Positions 16,522 through 24,143 of a stretch of DNA of 46,912 nt are shown piece after piece. How positions within the stretch are numbered: the first letter of the stretch is position 1; every line of letters begins with the position of its first letter. Location of the stretch: positions 1-46,912 of the forward strand of contig SHZC01000011.1 of assembly GCA_009692505.1 (NCBI GenBank), given 5' to 3'. Source of the DNA: Myxococcales bacterium. GTDB lineage: Bacteria > Myxococcota_A > Bradymonadia > UBA7976 > UBA1532. The position numbers and the translations under genes were made by a program. Under the pieces are notes generated by a model that ran no database searches, was not told where the DNA came from, and saw only the letters and a program-made list of their open reading frames with translations.

Positions 16522-17217
16522 TCAGAACGGCCAGATATAGTCCAGGACGTTGCCGAACCAGCCCTTCTCGGAGCCGCGAGTCAGGTTGCCCCGACCCGTA
16601 AACTCAATCTGGGCATCGGCGATTCGACTGGAGCGCACGGTGTTGTCTTGGTCGATGTCGATCCGACGGATAACACCCGATATATAGAAGTGATTCTCCT
16701 CGCTGTTCACCAGAATCACCCGGTGTCCCTCCACGAAGAGGCCCCCATTGGGCAGTACGGTCCTGACCATAGCTGGAACGGTGGCCTGGAGTCGGTCGTT
16801 CCGCGCCGTCTTGCCTTCGCCCTTGAAGCCGGCCTTGTGCGCCGCGCTGAGCATCGTCCCACCGTCAAAGTTCGGATGACGGCCTTCCAACTCCTTGACG
16901 AACCCCATGAACTCGTTGAGCTGAGTCTCATACGAGTCGTCCTTCTTGGTCTGGGTGCTCGTGTCGCGCTCCGCGGTCGCTCGCTCGTCGATGATGATGT
17001 TGATGACGTCGTTGACGAACTGAGCGCGCTCATCGCTCTGATAAATGGCCCCGACTGAGTTGTCCGTGAAGAGCGAGCCGTCCGAGAGGGTTCCATTGCC
17101 CGGATGGTGCGGCATCGGCATCTCATACTGCCGCTTTTTAGGCACGTATGGGTCCACATGGTTGATACATGCCGGAGCGGTCATCAAGAGGAGACCTATG
17201 ACGATCAAATAACGCAT
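16522..17217 (-). CDS. flgH: Flagellar L-ring lipoprotein FlgH
   Basis: 231 residues from the ATG at 17217, one base after the flgA stop. The N-terminus MRYLIVIGLLLMTAPAC is a lipoprotein signal, with the acylated Cys at residue 17. FlgH features follow: GSLFTDNSVGAIYQSDERAQ, VNDVINIIIDERATAE and the C-terminal FTGRGNLTRGSEKGW. It forms the outer-membrane ring. Its presence, with FlgI, shows a diderm envelope. Confidence 0.96.
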   Translation of the reverse strand: MRYLIVIGLLLMTAPACINHVDPYVPKKRQYEMPMPHHPGNGTLSDGSLFTDNSVGAIYQSDERAQFVNDVINIIIDERATAERDTSTQTKKDDSYETQLNEFMGFVKELEGRHPNFDGGTMLSAAHKAGFKGEGKTARNDRLQATVPAMVRTVLPNGGLFVEGHRVILVNSEENHFYISGVIRRIDIDQDNTVRSSRIADAQIEFTGRGNLTRGSEKGWFGNVLDYIWPF

Positions 17218-17218
17218 C

Positions 17219-18211
17219 TTAGAACTCCGTCTCAATGGTCTGAGGTCCAATGACACGACCCGCAACGACCCGGAGGCTGTCGAGGTTCTTCATCTTGACC
17301 GTGTCTCCAAATCGACCGCCCCCGAGCGCCTCACCCATGACCGAGATCCGCAGCGCGCCTCGACGGGCGATCATCGTCACACGTTCACCGCGTGAGATGA
17401 GCGGTGGTAGCTCGATATTGCGCTTGGAGATGGGCTGATCGGGCTCGAGGTCACGTCGAAGAACCGCCCCTTCGAACTCGGAGGCTGATCGGACCACATC
17501 CTGCGGAATCATGCTCGCGGGCAGTCGAAGGGTCCGCACGTCGGAGGCCGCGAGGGTCTGACCGCGTCTCATGCCCGCGACCAAGACCCAGGTCTCGGCA
17601 ACGGCGTCGACCTTCAGGACCACCTTCTGCGTGCGGATGATCTCCTCGCCGTCCCGGACGACGACCTCGGCGGCGAGCGGGGAGGTCGCGATGCGGTCAG
17701 CACCCCGGACCGCGATGCGGTCAGCACCAAGGATGCGGACGTTCACGCTGGCCCCCGCGGGCACGAGCTGGTCGGAGAGGAGCGGGACGACGAGCGAGGC
17801 GAGCTCCACGTCGGGCGGCACGGCGGCGCGGGCGGCGGCTTCGATCCGGGCCATGAGGTCGCGCCCCAGGAGCGTCTCGTGCGCGCGGGTGAGCTCGAGG
17901 CGGGGCGGCACGTCGAAGCGCACGCTCGGGCCAAAGCCGTTTTCCCTCAGGGTCGACAAGAGAAACGCGCGCGGCAGGAGGCGGCCGGTCCCGAGCCCCG
18001 GCGCGGCCCCGAGCTCGATCTCGGAGAAGCGGGCCGTCGCCTCGGGCGTGAACCCCGACAGCTTCGCCACGTCGCCCAAACGGACGACCGGTCCCCGAAT
18101 CTCGGCGCGGCTGGCCACCCGTACCGAGGGCGCGGCCTTGGCACTCTCGACTGAAGGCGGCAAGACCACCGAAAGAAGGCCGACAAGCCCGAGGCTGAGC
18201 ACCAACCTCAT
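17219..18211 (-). CDS. flgA: P-ring assembly chaperone FlgA
   Basis: 330 residues with a signal peptide (MRLVLSLGLVGLLSVVLPPS). The C-terminal two thirds contain the SAF-like FlgA domain: RRGQTLAASDVRTLRLPAS, then GAVLRRDLEPDQPISKRNIE and GERVTMIARRGALRISVMGE. FlgA assists P-ring polymerisation in the periplasm. The N-terminal 150 residues are longer than in minimal FlgA proteins. An 8-residue tandem duplication (ADRIAVRG/ADRIATSP) is visible near residue 165. The ATG overlaps the flgG stop (ATGA). Confidence 0.93.
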   Translation of the reverse strand: MRLVLSLGLVGLLSVVLPPSVESAKAAPSVRVASRAEIRGPVVRLGDVAKLSGFTPEATARFSEIELGAAPGLGTGRLLPRAFLLSTLRENGFGPSVRFDVPPRLELTRAHETLLGRDLMARIEAAARAAVPPDVELASLVVPLLSDQLVPAGASVNVRILGADRIAVRGADRIATSPLAAEVVVRDGEEIIRTQKVVLKVDAVAETWVLVAGMRRGQTLAASDVRTLRLPASMIPQDVVRSASEFEGAVLRRDLEPDQPISKRNIELPPLISRGERVTMIARRGALRISVMGEALGGGRFGDTVKMKNLDSLRVVAGRVIGPQTIETEF

Positions 18212-18993
18212 CGGAGCTGCCCAAGCTCGCGCAGCATCCCGTCGGCCGCCTGAACGGCCTTGCTGTTGAACTCGAAGGCGCGCTGGGCCGTGATGAGGTT
18301 GATCATCTCCTCGACGACCTGGACGTTGCTCATCTCCAGGAAGCCCTGGTTGAGCACGCCGAACCCGTTCTCTCCGGGGTTGCCGATGATCGGGGGGCCG
18401 CTGGAGCCGCTCTCTTTGTAGAGGTTGCCGCCCGCGGCGAGGAGCCCGGCCGGGTTGACGAAGTTCACCGTCTGGATCTGGCCGAGCTGGATCGGCTCCG
18501 CTTGAGTGCTCGACTGACCGGTGACGGTGCCGTCCTGGCCGATGGTGATGTTCGTCACCTCGACCGGGATGGTGATCGCCGGCTCGAGGGGCAGGCCGTT
18601 GGCGTTGACCATCTGCCCGTTCTCGTCCCGGTGAAACGCCCCGTCCCGCGCATAGCCGATCTGGCCGTCGGGCGTGGTGATCTGGAAGAACCCATCGCCC
18701 TGAATGGCGACGTCGAAGAAGTTGCCGGTCGTCTTCAGGGAGCCCGTGGCGAACTCCTTCTGGGTGCTCGCCGTGCGTACGCCGAGGCCAATCTGGATGC
18801 CGGTCGGCGCCTCGGTCGCTTGGCTCGTCGCGCCACCCGGAGCCTTTTGGATCTGGTACATGAGGTCGTGAAAGTTGGCCCGGGACTTCTTGTAGCCCGT
18901 GGTATTGACGTTGGCCAAGTTGTTGGACGTCACATCGATGTACGTCTGCTGGGCTTCCATGCCCGTGGCCGCTGAATGTAATGCACGCAACAT
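18208..18993 (-). CDS. flgG: Distal rod protein FlgG
   Basis: 261 residues. The N-terminus MLRALHSAATGMEAQQTYID with SNNLANVNTTGYKKSRANF is canonical FlgG, as is the C-terminal helix LEMSNVQVVEEMINLITAQR. Central beta domains carry AIQGDGFFQI and GYARDGAFHRDENG. FlgG forms the distal rod that crosses peptidoglycan and outer membrane. AGGAGGT precedes the start. It follows flgF by 25 bp. Confidence 0.97.
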   Translation of the reverse strand: MLRALHSAATGMEAQQTYIDVTSNNLANVNTTGYKKSRANFHDLMYQIQKAPGGATSQATEAPTGIQIGLGVRTASTQKEFATGSLKTTGNFFDVAIQGDGFFQITTPDGQIGYARDGAFHRDENGQMVNANGLPLEPAITIPVEVTNITIGQDGTVTGQSSTQAEPIQLGQIQTVNFVNPAGLLAAGGNLYKESGSSGPPIIGNPGENGFGVLNQGFLEMSNVQVVEEMINLITAQRAFEFNSKAVQAADGMLRELGQLR

Positions 18994-19018
18994 TTGAACT
19001 ACCTCCTATTGCGATAAT

Positions 19019-19873
19019 TTAGACGGTCCGGCCGACTTCTTGAGCCGACTGACTGTCCATCTGCTTGTATGACTGAATAATCTTGCTGTTGAGCTCGAAG
19101 AGTCGGCTCGTCTTGATCATGAGCGTCATCGTGGAGATCGGGTTGACGTTGGAGCCCTCGAGCCAGCCCTGGTGCACAGCCGGTCGATCAACCTTCGTCG
19201 GTGTCAGCGTCGGGAAGGCCGCCACGTCGGTCACCGGTCCCCCAAGATCCGTGGGCGGGGGCGGCGCCAGTCCATCGACGACGGGCGCGGTCGGCACCTG
19301 CCACTCGCTGTTCCCTTGGCGTTGGAGTGGCTGAGGGTCCTCAAACTTCACGATGCCAAGCTTGGCGATGCGGGCGCCTCCCGCCAGGACCTCACCCGCC
19401 GAGGTCACGCTCACCTTCGCGGAGGTGTCGGGGATTCGAATCGTCTGACCGCTGTCGTCGAGCACCGGGTTGCCATCGAGCGTGACGAGCGTGCCGTCGG
19501 CGCCGAGCGTGAACGAGCCGTTCCGCGTGTACAGCGGGCCGTCCTTCCCGGCGAGCGTGAAGAACCCCTCCCCCTGCAGCGCGAAGTCGAGATCATTGCC
19601 CGTCTGCTTCAGCGGCCCCTGCTCGAACTGCGTGAATCGCTCCTCCATGACGCCGGCCACCCGGTCGTCCGGCAAGAAGCGCACCGGGGACTTGATGTCC
19701 TCGGCTTGCTTGCTATTGCCGAGCCGCTGGGCGTCGCTGTGCACGGACCGATAGATGGACGCCTGCCGCTTGAAGCCGGGCGTGTTCGCGTTCGCCAGGT
19801 TGTTATTGACCGACTCAAGCGCGTGCTCCTGGGCACGAGCACCCAACATCGCGGTGTAGATACCGGTGGACAT
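19019..19873 (-). CDS. flgF: Proximal rod protein FlgF
   Basis: 284 residues. The axial-protein signature MSTGIYTAMLGARAQEHALE with NNNLANANTPGFKRQASIYR starts the protein; GEGFFTL and YTRNGSFTLGADGTLV follow. The C-terminal helix has EGSNVNPISTMTLMIKTSRL. FlgF rather than FlgG is chosen from its position as the first rod gene and its divergent sequence. It is the promoter-proximal gene of the - strand flagellar run, and a sigma-54 site lies 25 bp upstream of the ATG. Confidence 0.9.
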   Translation of the reverse strand: MSTGIYTAMLGARAQEHALESVNNNLANANTPGFKRQASIYRSVHSDAQRLGNSKQAEDIKSPVRFLPDDRVAGVMEERFTQFEQGPLKQTGNDLDFALQGEGFFTLAGKDGPLYTRNGSFTLGADGTLVTLDGNPVLDDSGQTIRIPDTSAKVSVTSAGEVLAGGARIAKLGIVKFEDPQPLQRQGNSEWQVPTAPVVDGLAPPPPTDLGGPVTDVAAFPTLTPTKVDRPAVHQGWLEGSNVNPISTMTLMIKTSRLFELNSKIIQSYKQMDSQSAQEVGRTV

Positions 19874-19897
19874 AGTCTACCTCCACCGAGACGTATG

Positions 19898-19913
19898 AGC
19901 AGCGACCGTGCCA
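19898..19913 (-). promoter_or_regulatory. Sigma-54 promoter of the flgF operon
   Basis: Read on the - strand the site is TGGCACGGTCGCTGCT, an almost perfect match to TGGCACG-N4-TTGCW with GG and GC exactly 10 nt apart. The start point would be near 19887, giving a leader of about 14 nt that still contains the GGAGG of flgF. It could drive the whole run down to fliT, about 14.8 kb. Confidence 0.8.
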
Positions 19914-20053
19914 GCCGCTTCGGTGGCCGATTTCACAGGTCTTGAGGGCGATTGCGCCGGTTTAGAGCCGCCGGAGCGACAGAGTCCCGACGCCGACCGT
20001 TTGGCTCTTGACGGTCCCCGTTCACCGCGGGCCCGTCAGACCGCTCAGGCCGG

Positions 20054-21622
20054 TCAGGCCACTCTGGCCGCGCCGCGTTTGGACAGCCGCTCGCCGAGCC
20101 GCTGCGCGATGTGCAGCGCGATGGCCATGATCGTGACCTGAGGGTTGACCCCGATCGTGCCCGGCAGCGCGCTCGCATCGGAGACGTAGAGCCCCGGCAC
20201 GTCCCAGAGCTGTCCTTCGGGATCGATGACGCCGCGCTTGTCCTGGCTGTCCATGCGGCAGGTCCCCATGAGGTGCGCGGTGAAGTACTCGGTGTCCTCG
20301 ACCCTCGGGGCCGCGCGCTGCATCGCCCGAATGTCGTCGGCGGACTTCAGCGTGGGGTGCCCATGGAACGGCGTGACCACCTCAAGGGCGCCGGCCGCGA
20401 AGTACAGCTCGGCGAGGCTGCCGACGCCCTGATGAAAGGCCGCCTGATCGGCCTGCGTCACGTCGTATTGAACGAGGGGCACGCCGAGCGGCAAGAGCCG
20501 AATCCGGCCGGAGGCGTGGTCGTCGACGAGGATGCCGCCGGTCGCATAGCGGTGATGTTCGCGCATCCTCTTGGCAAGCCGCGCCCCAAAGTCGTTGAAG
20601 CCGACGGACTGGAACGCCAGCGGTACGAGGCCGGGCGCGAGCAGGATGCCCTTATGGTCGAACTCGACACACTGCCAAGCCTGGTGAGCGCCTCGCACGG
20701 TGTCGACGTCGTGGTCGAAACGCGCGGCGACCTTCACGTTGGGATGAATCGTAAAGTGCCGTCCCACCTGGCCGCAGGGCTGACCCAAACGGTTTCGGAG
20801 CAGGAGCAGCGGCGTCTGAATCGCCCCCCCGGAGAGCACTACGGCGCGAGCCCGAACGGTGAAGCGTCGGGGCGCCCCTCCGGCGGGGTCGTCGACGATC
20901 TTGCCCTCGACGCCGATGGCTCGCCCACGCTGAGTCAGGATCTTGTCGACCTTGCAGTGGGTATAGACCACGCCACCCTGCGCCCAGAGCCGGGGCAGCC
21001 ACGTGGTGATCGCGCTCTGCTTGGCCCCGGACGGGCAGCCGGTCACGCAGTCGTTGCTGCCGACGCAGTGGATCTGATTGCGCTTGTTCTTAGACAGCTT
21101 CCAGCCCAGCCGCGTGGCCCCGCGATGGAAGACGTCGTTGTTATCCCCTTCGCTCCCGGCGTCCTGATAGCGGGCGTGAATCGTGCGCTCGACCTCCTCA
21201 AAGAGCGGCTCCAGGCGTCTTGCGGAGAGGTCGCCTAAGCCCCGCTCGCTGACCCAGCGGTCGAGGACGGCCTCGGGCGTGCGCCAGCACATCCCACCGT
21301 TGATCACGGTCGAGCCCCCCACACAGCGACCCTCGAGGTAGGGGATCGGCGCGCGGCCCATGATGGCGGTCGCGCCCCCGTTCCGCATGACCCGCCCGAA
21401 CATCTCCGGGATGTCCGCGGAGTAGTCGCTCGTGCGGTGGAAGGCCCCCTCCTCAAGGCAGATGACGTTGAGACCGGCCTCGGCGAGCACTGCGGCGGCC
21501 GTAGCCCCCCCGGCTCCGGAGCCGACGACGACGACGTCGCAGTCGAGCGTGAGTGGGCCTGAGAACTCTGCCGGGGAGATGACGCGCTCGACGGTTCGTT
21601 CGACGGTTCGGGCCGTGCTCAT
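20054..21622 (-). CDS. GMC-family FAD oxidoreductase
   Basis: 522 residues. The N-terminal FAD-binding loop is VVVGSGAGGATAAAVLAEAG (about residues 31-50), followed by the GMC signature RCVGGSTVINGGMCWRTP. A Cys-containing segment (HCVGSNDCVTGCPSGAKQS) resembles that of long-chain alcohol oxidases and related bacterial GMC proteins. The C-terminal region has HLMGTCRM and GLYVSDASALPGTIGVNPQ, where the catalytic His/Asn normally sit. The substrate cannot be told from sequence: alcohols, sterols or sugars are all possible. The start overlaps the upstream gene's stop (ATGA), so the two are translationally coupled. No signal peptide is seen. Confidence 0.9.
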   Translation of the reverse strand: MSTARTVERTVERVISPAEFSGPLTLDCDVVVVGSGAGGATAAAVLAEAGLNVICLEEGAFHRTSDYSADIPEMFGRVMRNGGATAIMGRAPIPYLEGRCVGGSTVINGGMCWRTPEAVLDRWVSERGLGDLSARRLEPLFEEVERTIHARYQDAGSEGDNNDVFHRGATRLGWKLSKNKRNQIHCVGSNDCVTGCPSGAKQSAITTWLPRLWAQGGVVYTHCKVDKILTQRGRAIGVEGKIVDDPAGGAPRRFTVRARAVVLSGGAIQTPLLLLRNRLGQPCGQVGRHFTIHPNVKVAARFDHDVDTVRGAHQAWQCVEFDHKGILLAPGLVPLAFQSVGFNDFGARLAKRMREHHRYATGGILVDDHASGRIRLLPLGVPLVQYDVTQADQAAFHQGVGSLAELYFAAGALEVVTPFHGHPTLKSADDIRAMQRAAPRVEDTEYFTAHLMGTCRMDSQDKRGVIDPEGQLWDVPGLYVSDASALPGTIGVNPQVTIMAIALHIAQRLGERLSKRGAARVA

Positions 21623-22254
21623 GTGCGGGCCTTTCGTGGGGCGCGGGGTTTGGACTTCGGCTTCGGGGTTACGATCTCGGTCGGAGCGTCTGGCGGAGCG
21701 TTGCCCGGCGCCTCGGCCTCACGCCGGGGGCGGAAGCCAACCTCTAGATAACGAGCCGGCTCTACGATCGCCGGATCCGCGAGGGCGGCGGGCACGGGCG
21801 GCAGCGGGCGGCCTTCGTCGAGCACGAGCAGGGCGTCCCGGAACCGCCGCCGGTCCTCGCGCCAGTCTCTTCGATGGGCCCCGAGGAACGCCTCAATCTC
21901 CGGCATGGAGTACGCGCAGAGGTTCACGAGCGTTTGATACAGCAGGACGCTGCGGCGCACGGTGGGGATGGGGTGATGGGCGATGGCGGTGAGGCGAGCG
22001 TCGCGGGCCTCCCGGTCCAGGCGGGTCAGCGGCATCAGCCCCACGCCCATCGCCGGACCGCCAAACTCCAAGCCCCAGAGGCCGGCGGTCACGAGGGTCT
22101 GCACGGCCAGGGGCTGTCGGCTGACGGTCTGCTCGACGCGCCGGAGCACCTGGTCGGTGATGTCGGGTTCATAGTCCGGCCAGCGAGGGACCATCGTATC
22201 AACCACGGCCCGCGCGATCGTGCGGGTGTAGCCGCGGAACTCAAAGGTCGGCAT
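21619..22254 (-). CDS. Small protein coupled to the GMC oxidoreductase
   Basis: 211 residues from the ATG at 22254, which has GGAG 7 nt upstream; an ATG at 22272 is also open. No firm family is recognised. The first 150 residues are helical and soluble (TIARAVVDTMVPRWPDYEP, then AYSMPEIEAFLGAHRRDWR). The last 30 are a basic Lys/Pro/Arg tail. The size, and tight coupling to a GMC flavoprotein gene, recall the small subunits that accompany GMC dehydrogenases (gluconate dehydrogenase subunit 3 type), but the characteristic motif is not certain. Inference only. Confidence 0.6.
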   Translation of the reverse strand: MPTFEFRGYTRTIARAVVDTMVPRWPDYEPDITDQVLRRVEQTVSRQPLAVQTLVTAGLWGLEFGGPAMGVGLMPLTRLDREARDARLTAIAHHPIPTVRRSVLLYQTLVNLCAYSMPEIEAFLGAHRRDWREDRRRFRDALLVLDEGRPLPPVPAALADPAIVEPARYLEVGFRPRREAEAPGNAPPDAPTEIVTPKPKSKPRAPRKART

Positions 22255-22281
22255 GAGGGGGCTCCGGTTCATTGCAAAGAA

Positions 22282-22692
22282 TCAAGCGTCGTCCTCGAGG
22301 CAGTCGTCGTGAGCGCCGGGCGAGGACAGGACCGCGGGCATCAGCGCGTCTACATGGGCCAGCCAAGCGACCTGAAGGTCCATCGGCACGCCGTGGTCGG
22401 TGAGGGTCTCGACGAGCAGTTGCCGACGACGAAGAAAGTGGCCGCGCAGGATGCGGACGTGGCGGTGCGCCTGCCTCATACCCCGGCCCTCGTAGGCCAC
22501 GTCGTGTCCGAAGAAACGGGCGACAAACTGAACCTCGAGATCTTCCAAACGCTGTCGATCGACGCCCTTGAAGAGGTAGCCGATCATGACGTCGTCGAAG
22601 ACGCGAACATAGAAGTCGGCGACGAGGGACCGGAGCCCGTCGAGGCCGCCGAGCCGGGAGACTGCGTCAGAGGTCGAGACCGTGTTCGCCAT
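22282..22692 (-). CDS. Truncated hemoglobin
   Basis: 136 residues matching the bacterial truncated-globin fold, most like group I: LGGLDGLRSLVADFYVRVF at the A/B helices with Tyr28 at B10, then YLFKGVDRQRLEDLEVQFVA and MRQAHRHVRI with His76 as likely proximal haem ligand. Such proteins bind O2 or NO and often detoxify NO. The 3' flank is 27 bp from the next gene. The 5' end overlaps the upstream reading frame by 26 bp, so the four genes from 24130 to 20054 form one unit. Confidence 0.85.
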   Translation of the reverse strand: MANTVSTSDAVSRLGGLDGLRSLVADFYVRVFDDVMIGYLFKGVDRQRLEDLEVQFVARFFGHDVAYEGRGMRQAHRHVRILRGHFLRRRQLLVETLTDHGVPMDLQVAWLAHVDALMPAVLSSPGAHDDCLEDDA

Positions 22693-24130
22693 GTCTATTG
22701 GATACGGCCCCGTTTAGTCGGCTGCAAGGACCATCGCGAAATCTGGGCGAGACCGGCATGAGGCGACCTCGACCCCCGGTGGCCTCGAAGAAGTTCAGGC
22801 GGTCGACGCGATGGTCAGGCCCGGCGGCGACGAACCCACGAAAGGCGTGGAGCTGAGCGGCGAGGAAGGCAGTGAATTCAGGGCCCTTCACCTCGAGGTC
22901 GGTCATCACGACGAGGAGCACGTCGAGCGCGCGGGCGTCGGGCAGGCTGTCGACGGGGAGCTGCACGTCGCTCGCGTTGAGCGCGCAGGGACGGGGCGTC
23001 GAGCTGAAGGTCGTCGAGCTGAACGTCATCGGGGGGACGGCCTCGGCCCCTTCGAGGCCCATGAGGTAGAGCTCGAACGGCGCGAACGGCACGATGTTCC
23101 CGCCGTTCCCTCTCTGCCCGAGACGCTGCCATTTGACCGGGAGCGGCGAAGGCGTGGGCCTCGCGTCCAGACGCCCCGCGCCGGGGAAACCGCCGAGTTG
23201 GCCGGCGACATCGGACGCCCCCCACCCGTCCGCCGCATCGGCGACGCAGCGGTCCACCGCGAGGCCCGAGGCATAGACGGCCACAAGCTGCCTCAAGCTC
23301 GGGCCATCCTCGAGGCCGGAGGCGGCGGGCAAGACGATCATGCCCGACGTGCCCGGGGTGGCCGGCGAGAGCAGGCGCGCCTCGGTCCCGGCGAATGCGC
23401 GTCGACTGAAGACCGAGGCCATGAGCCCCGACGCGGGCAGCGACAGGCCCAAGCGGTCGTCGACCACGACAAAGACGACCGGCGGCAGGTGCTCCAAACG
23501 CGGGATCAGGAACCGAAGGACGGCCAGGCCCATCGGCGACGCGGCGGCCCCTCCCATCGGCAAGGACTTGAGCCGGAGAACGACGGCCTCATCGACGATC
23601 AGGGCCTCGCCGCATCGGGCAAGACCGGACACCTCCAGGGCTCGAGCGTCCGGCAGACCCTCCTCGCTCGGGGGCAGCCGCTCGCAGTGGGACGCGACGT
23701 CGGCCCGGTAGAGACGGATGCCCGAAACACCCGCCCGAACGCTGGACATCGCCAGGGCCGAGTGGGCATGGGCCACTGGATCGTCTGCCGGAGACGCGGT
23801 GGCGTAGGCGGCCTCGAGCTCAATCCACGCCGCCTCTTCGCGGGAGAGCGTCGAGAGCAGGGCCGCGCATCGGCGGACCGAGGGCTCGACCACCATGGAC
23901 GCCCGCGCCGCGCGGCTCAGCCCGATGGACCCCTTCAGGCGTGCGGTCGAGCGGACGACGCCGGCGAGATCAGCCCCAGGCGGTACGCCGGACTGTGGAG
24001 CCGCTACGGCGGACCGCGGGGCCGTCGCACCGAACAGCGCGGCCGCGAGAGCGACCAAGAGCGGGTGCAACGGGCTGCACTTCACGGCAAATCGTTCGCG
24101 GACTATGGTTGGTACCCCTGTCGTGTACAC
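22667..24130 (-). CDS. Exported protein of unknown function
   Basis: Up to 487 residues. A hydrophobic segment (SPLHPLLVALAAALFGATAP, then RSAVAAPQ) looks like a signal peptide. The start is uncertain: ATG at 24130 gives an N-terminal stretch before it, while GTG at 24085 places the signal at the very start, but neither has a good ribosome site. The body has an alternating hydrophobic pattern (VVFVVVDDRLGLSLPASGLM) and a block reading NGGNIVPFAPFELYLMGLEG. The ELYLMGL block resembles a motif I have seen in large secreted proteins of myxobacterial relatives; no catalytic residues are evident. It overlaps the globin gene by 26 bp and diverges from the HEAT-repeat gene by about 13-60 bp. Confidence 0.65.
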   Translation of the reverse strand: MYTTGVPTIVRERFAVKCSPLHPLLVALAAALFGATAPRSAVAAPQSGVPPGADLAGVVRSTARLKGSIGLSRAARASMVVEPSVRRCAALLSTLSREEAAWIELEAAYATASPADDPVAHAHSALAMSSVRAGVSGIRLYRADVASHCERLPPSEEGLPDARALEVSGLARCGEALIVDEAVVLRLKSLPMGGAAASPMGLAVLRFLIPRLEHLPPVVFVVVDDRLGLSLPASGLMASVFSRRAFAGTEARLLSPATPGTSGMIVLPAASGLEDGPSLRQLVAVYASGLAVDRCVADAADGWGASDVAGQLGGFPGAGRLDARPTPSPLPVKWQRLGQRGNGGNIVPFAPFELYLMGLEGAEAVPPMTFSSTTFSSTPRPCALNASDVQLPVDSLPDARALDVLLVVMTDLEVKGPEFTAFLAAQLHAFRGFVAAGPDHRVDRLNFFEATGGRGRLMPVSPRFRDGPCSRLNGAVSNRHGEHGLDL

Positions 24131-24143
24131 TCAGGAGCCTCGG

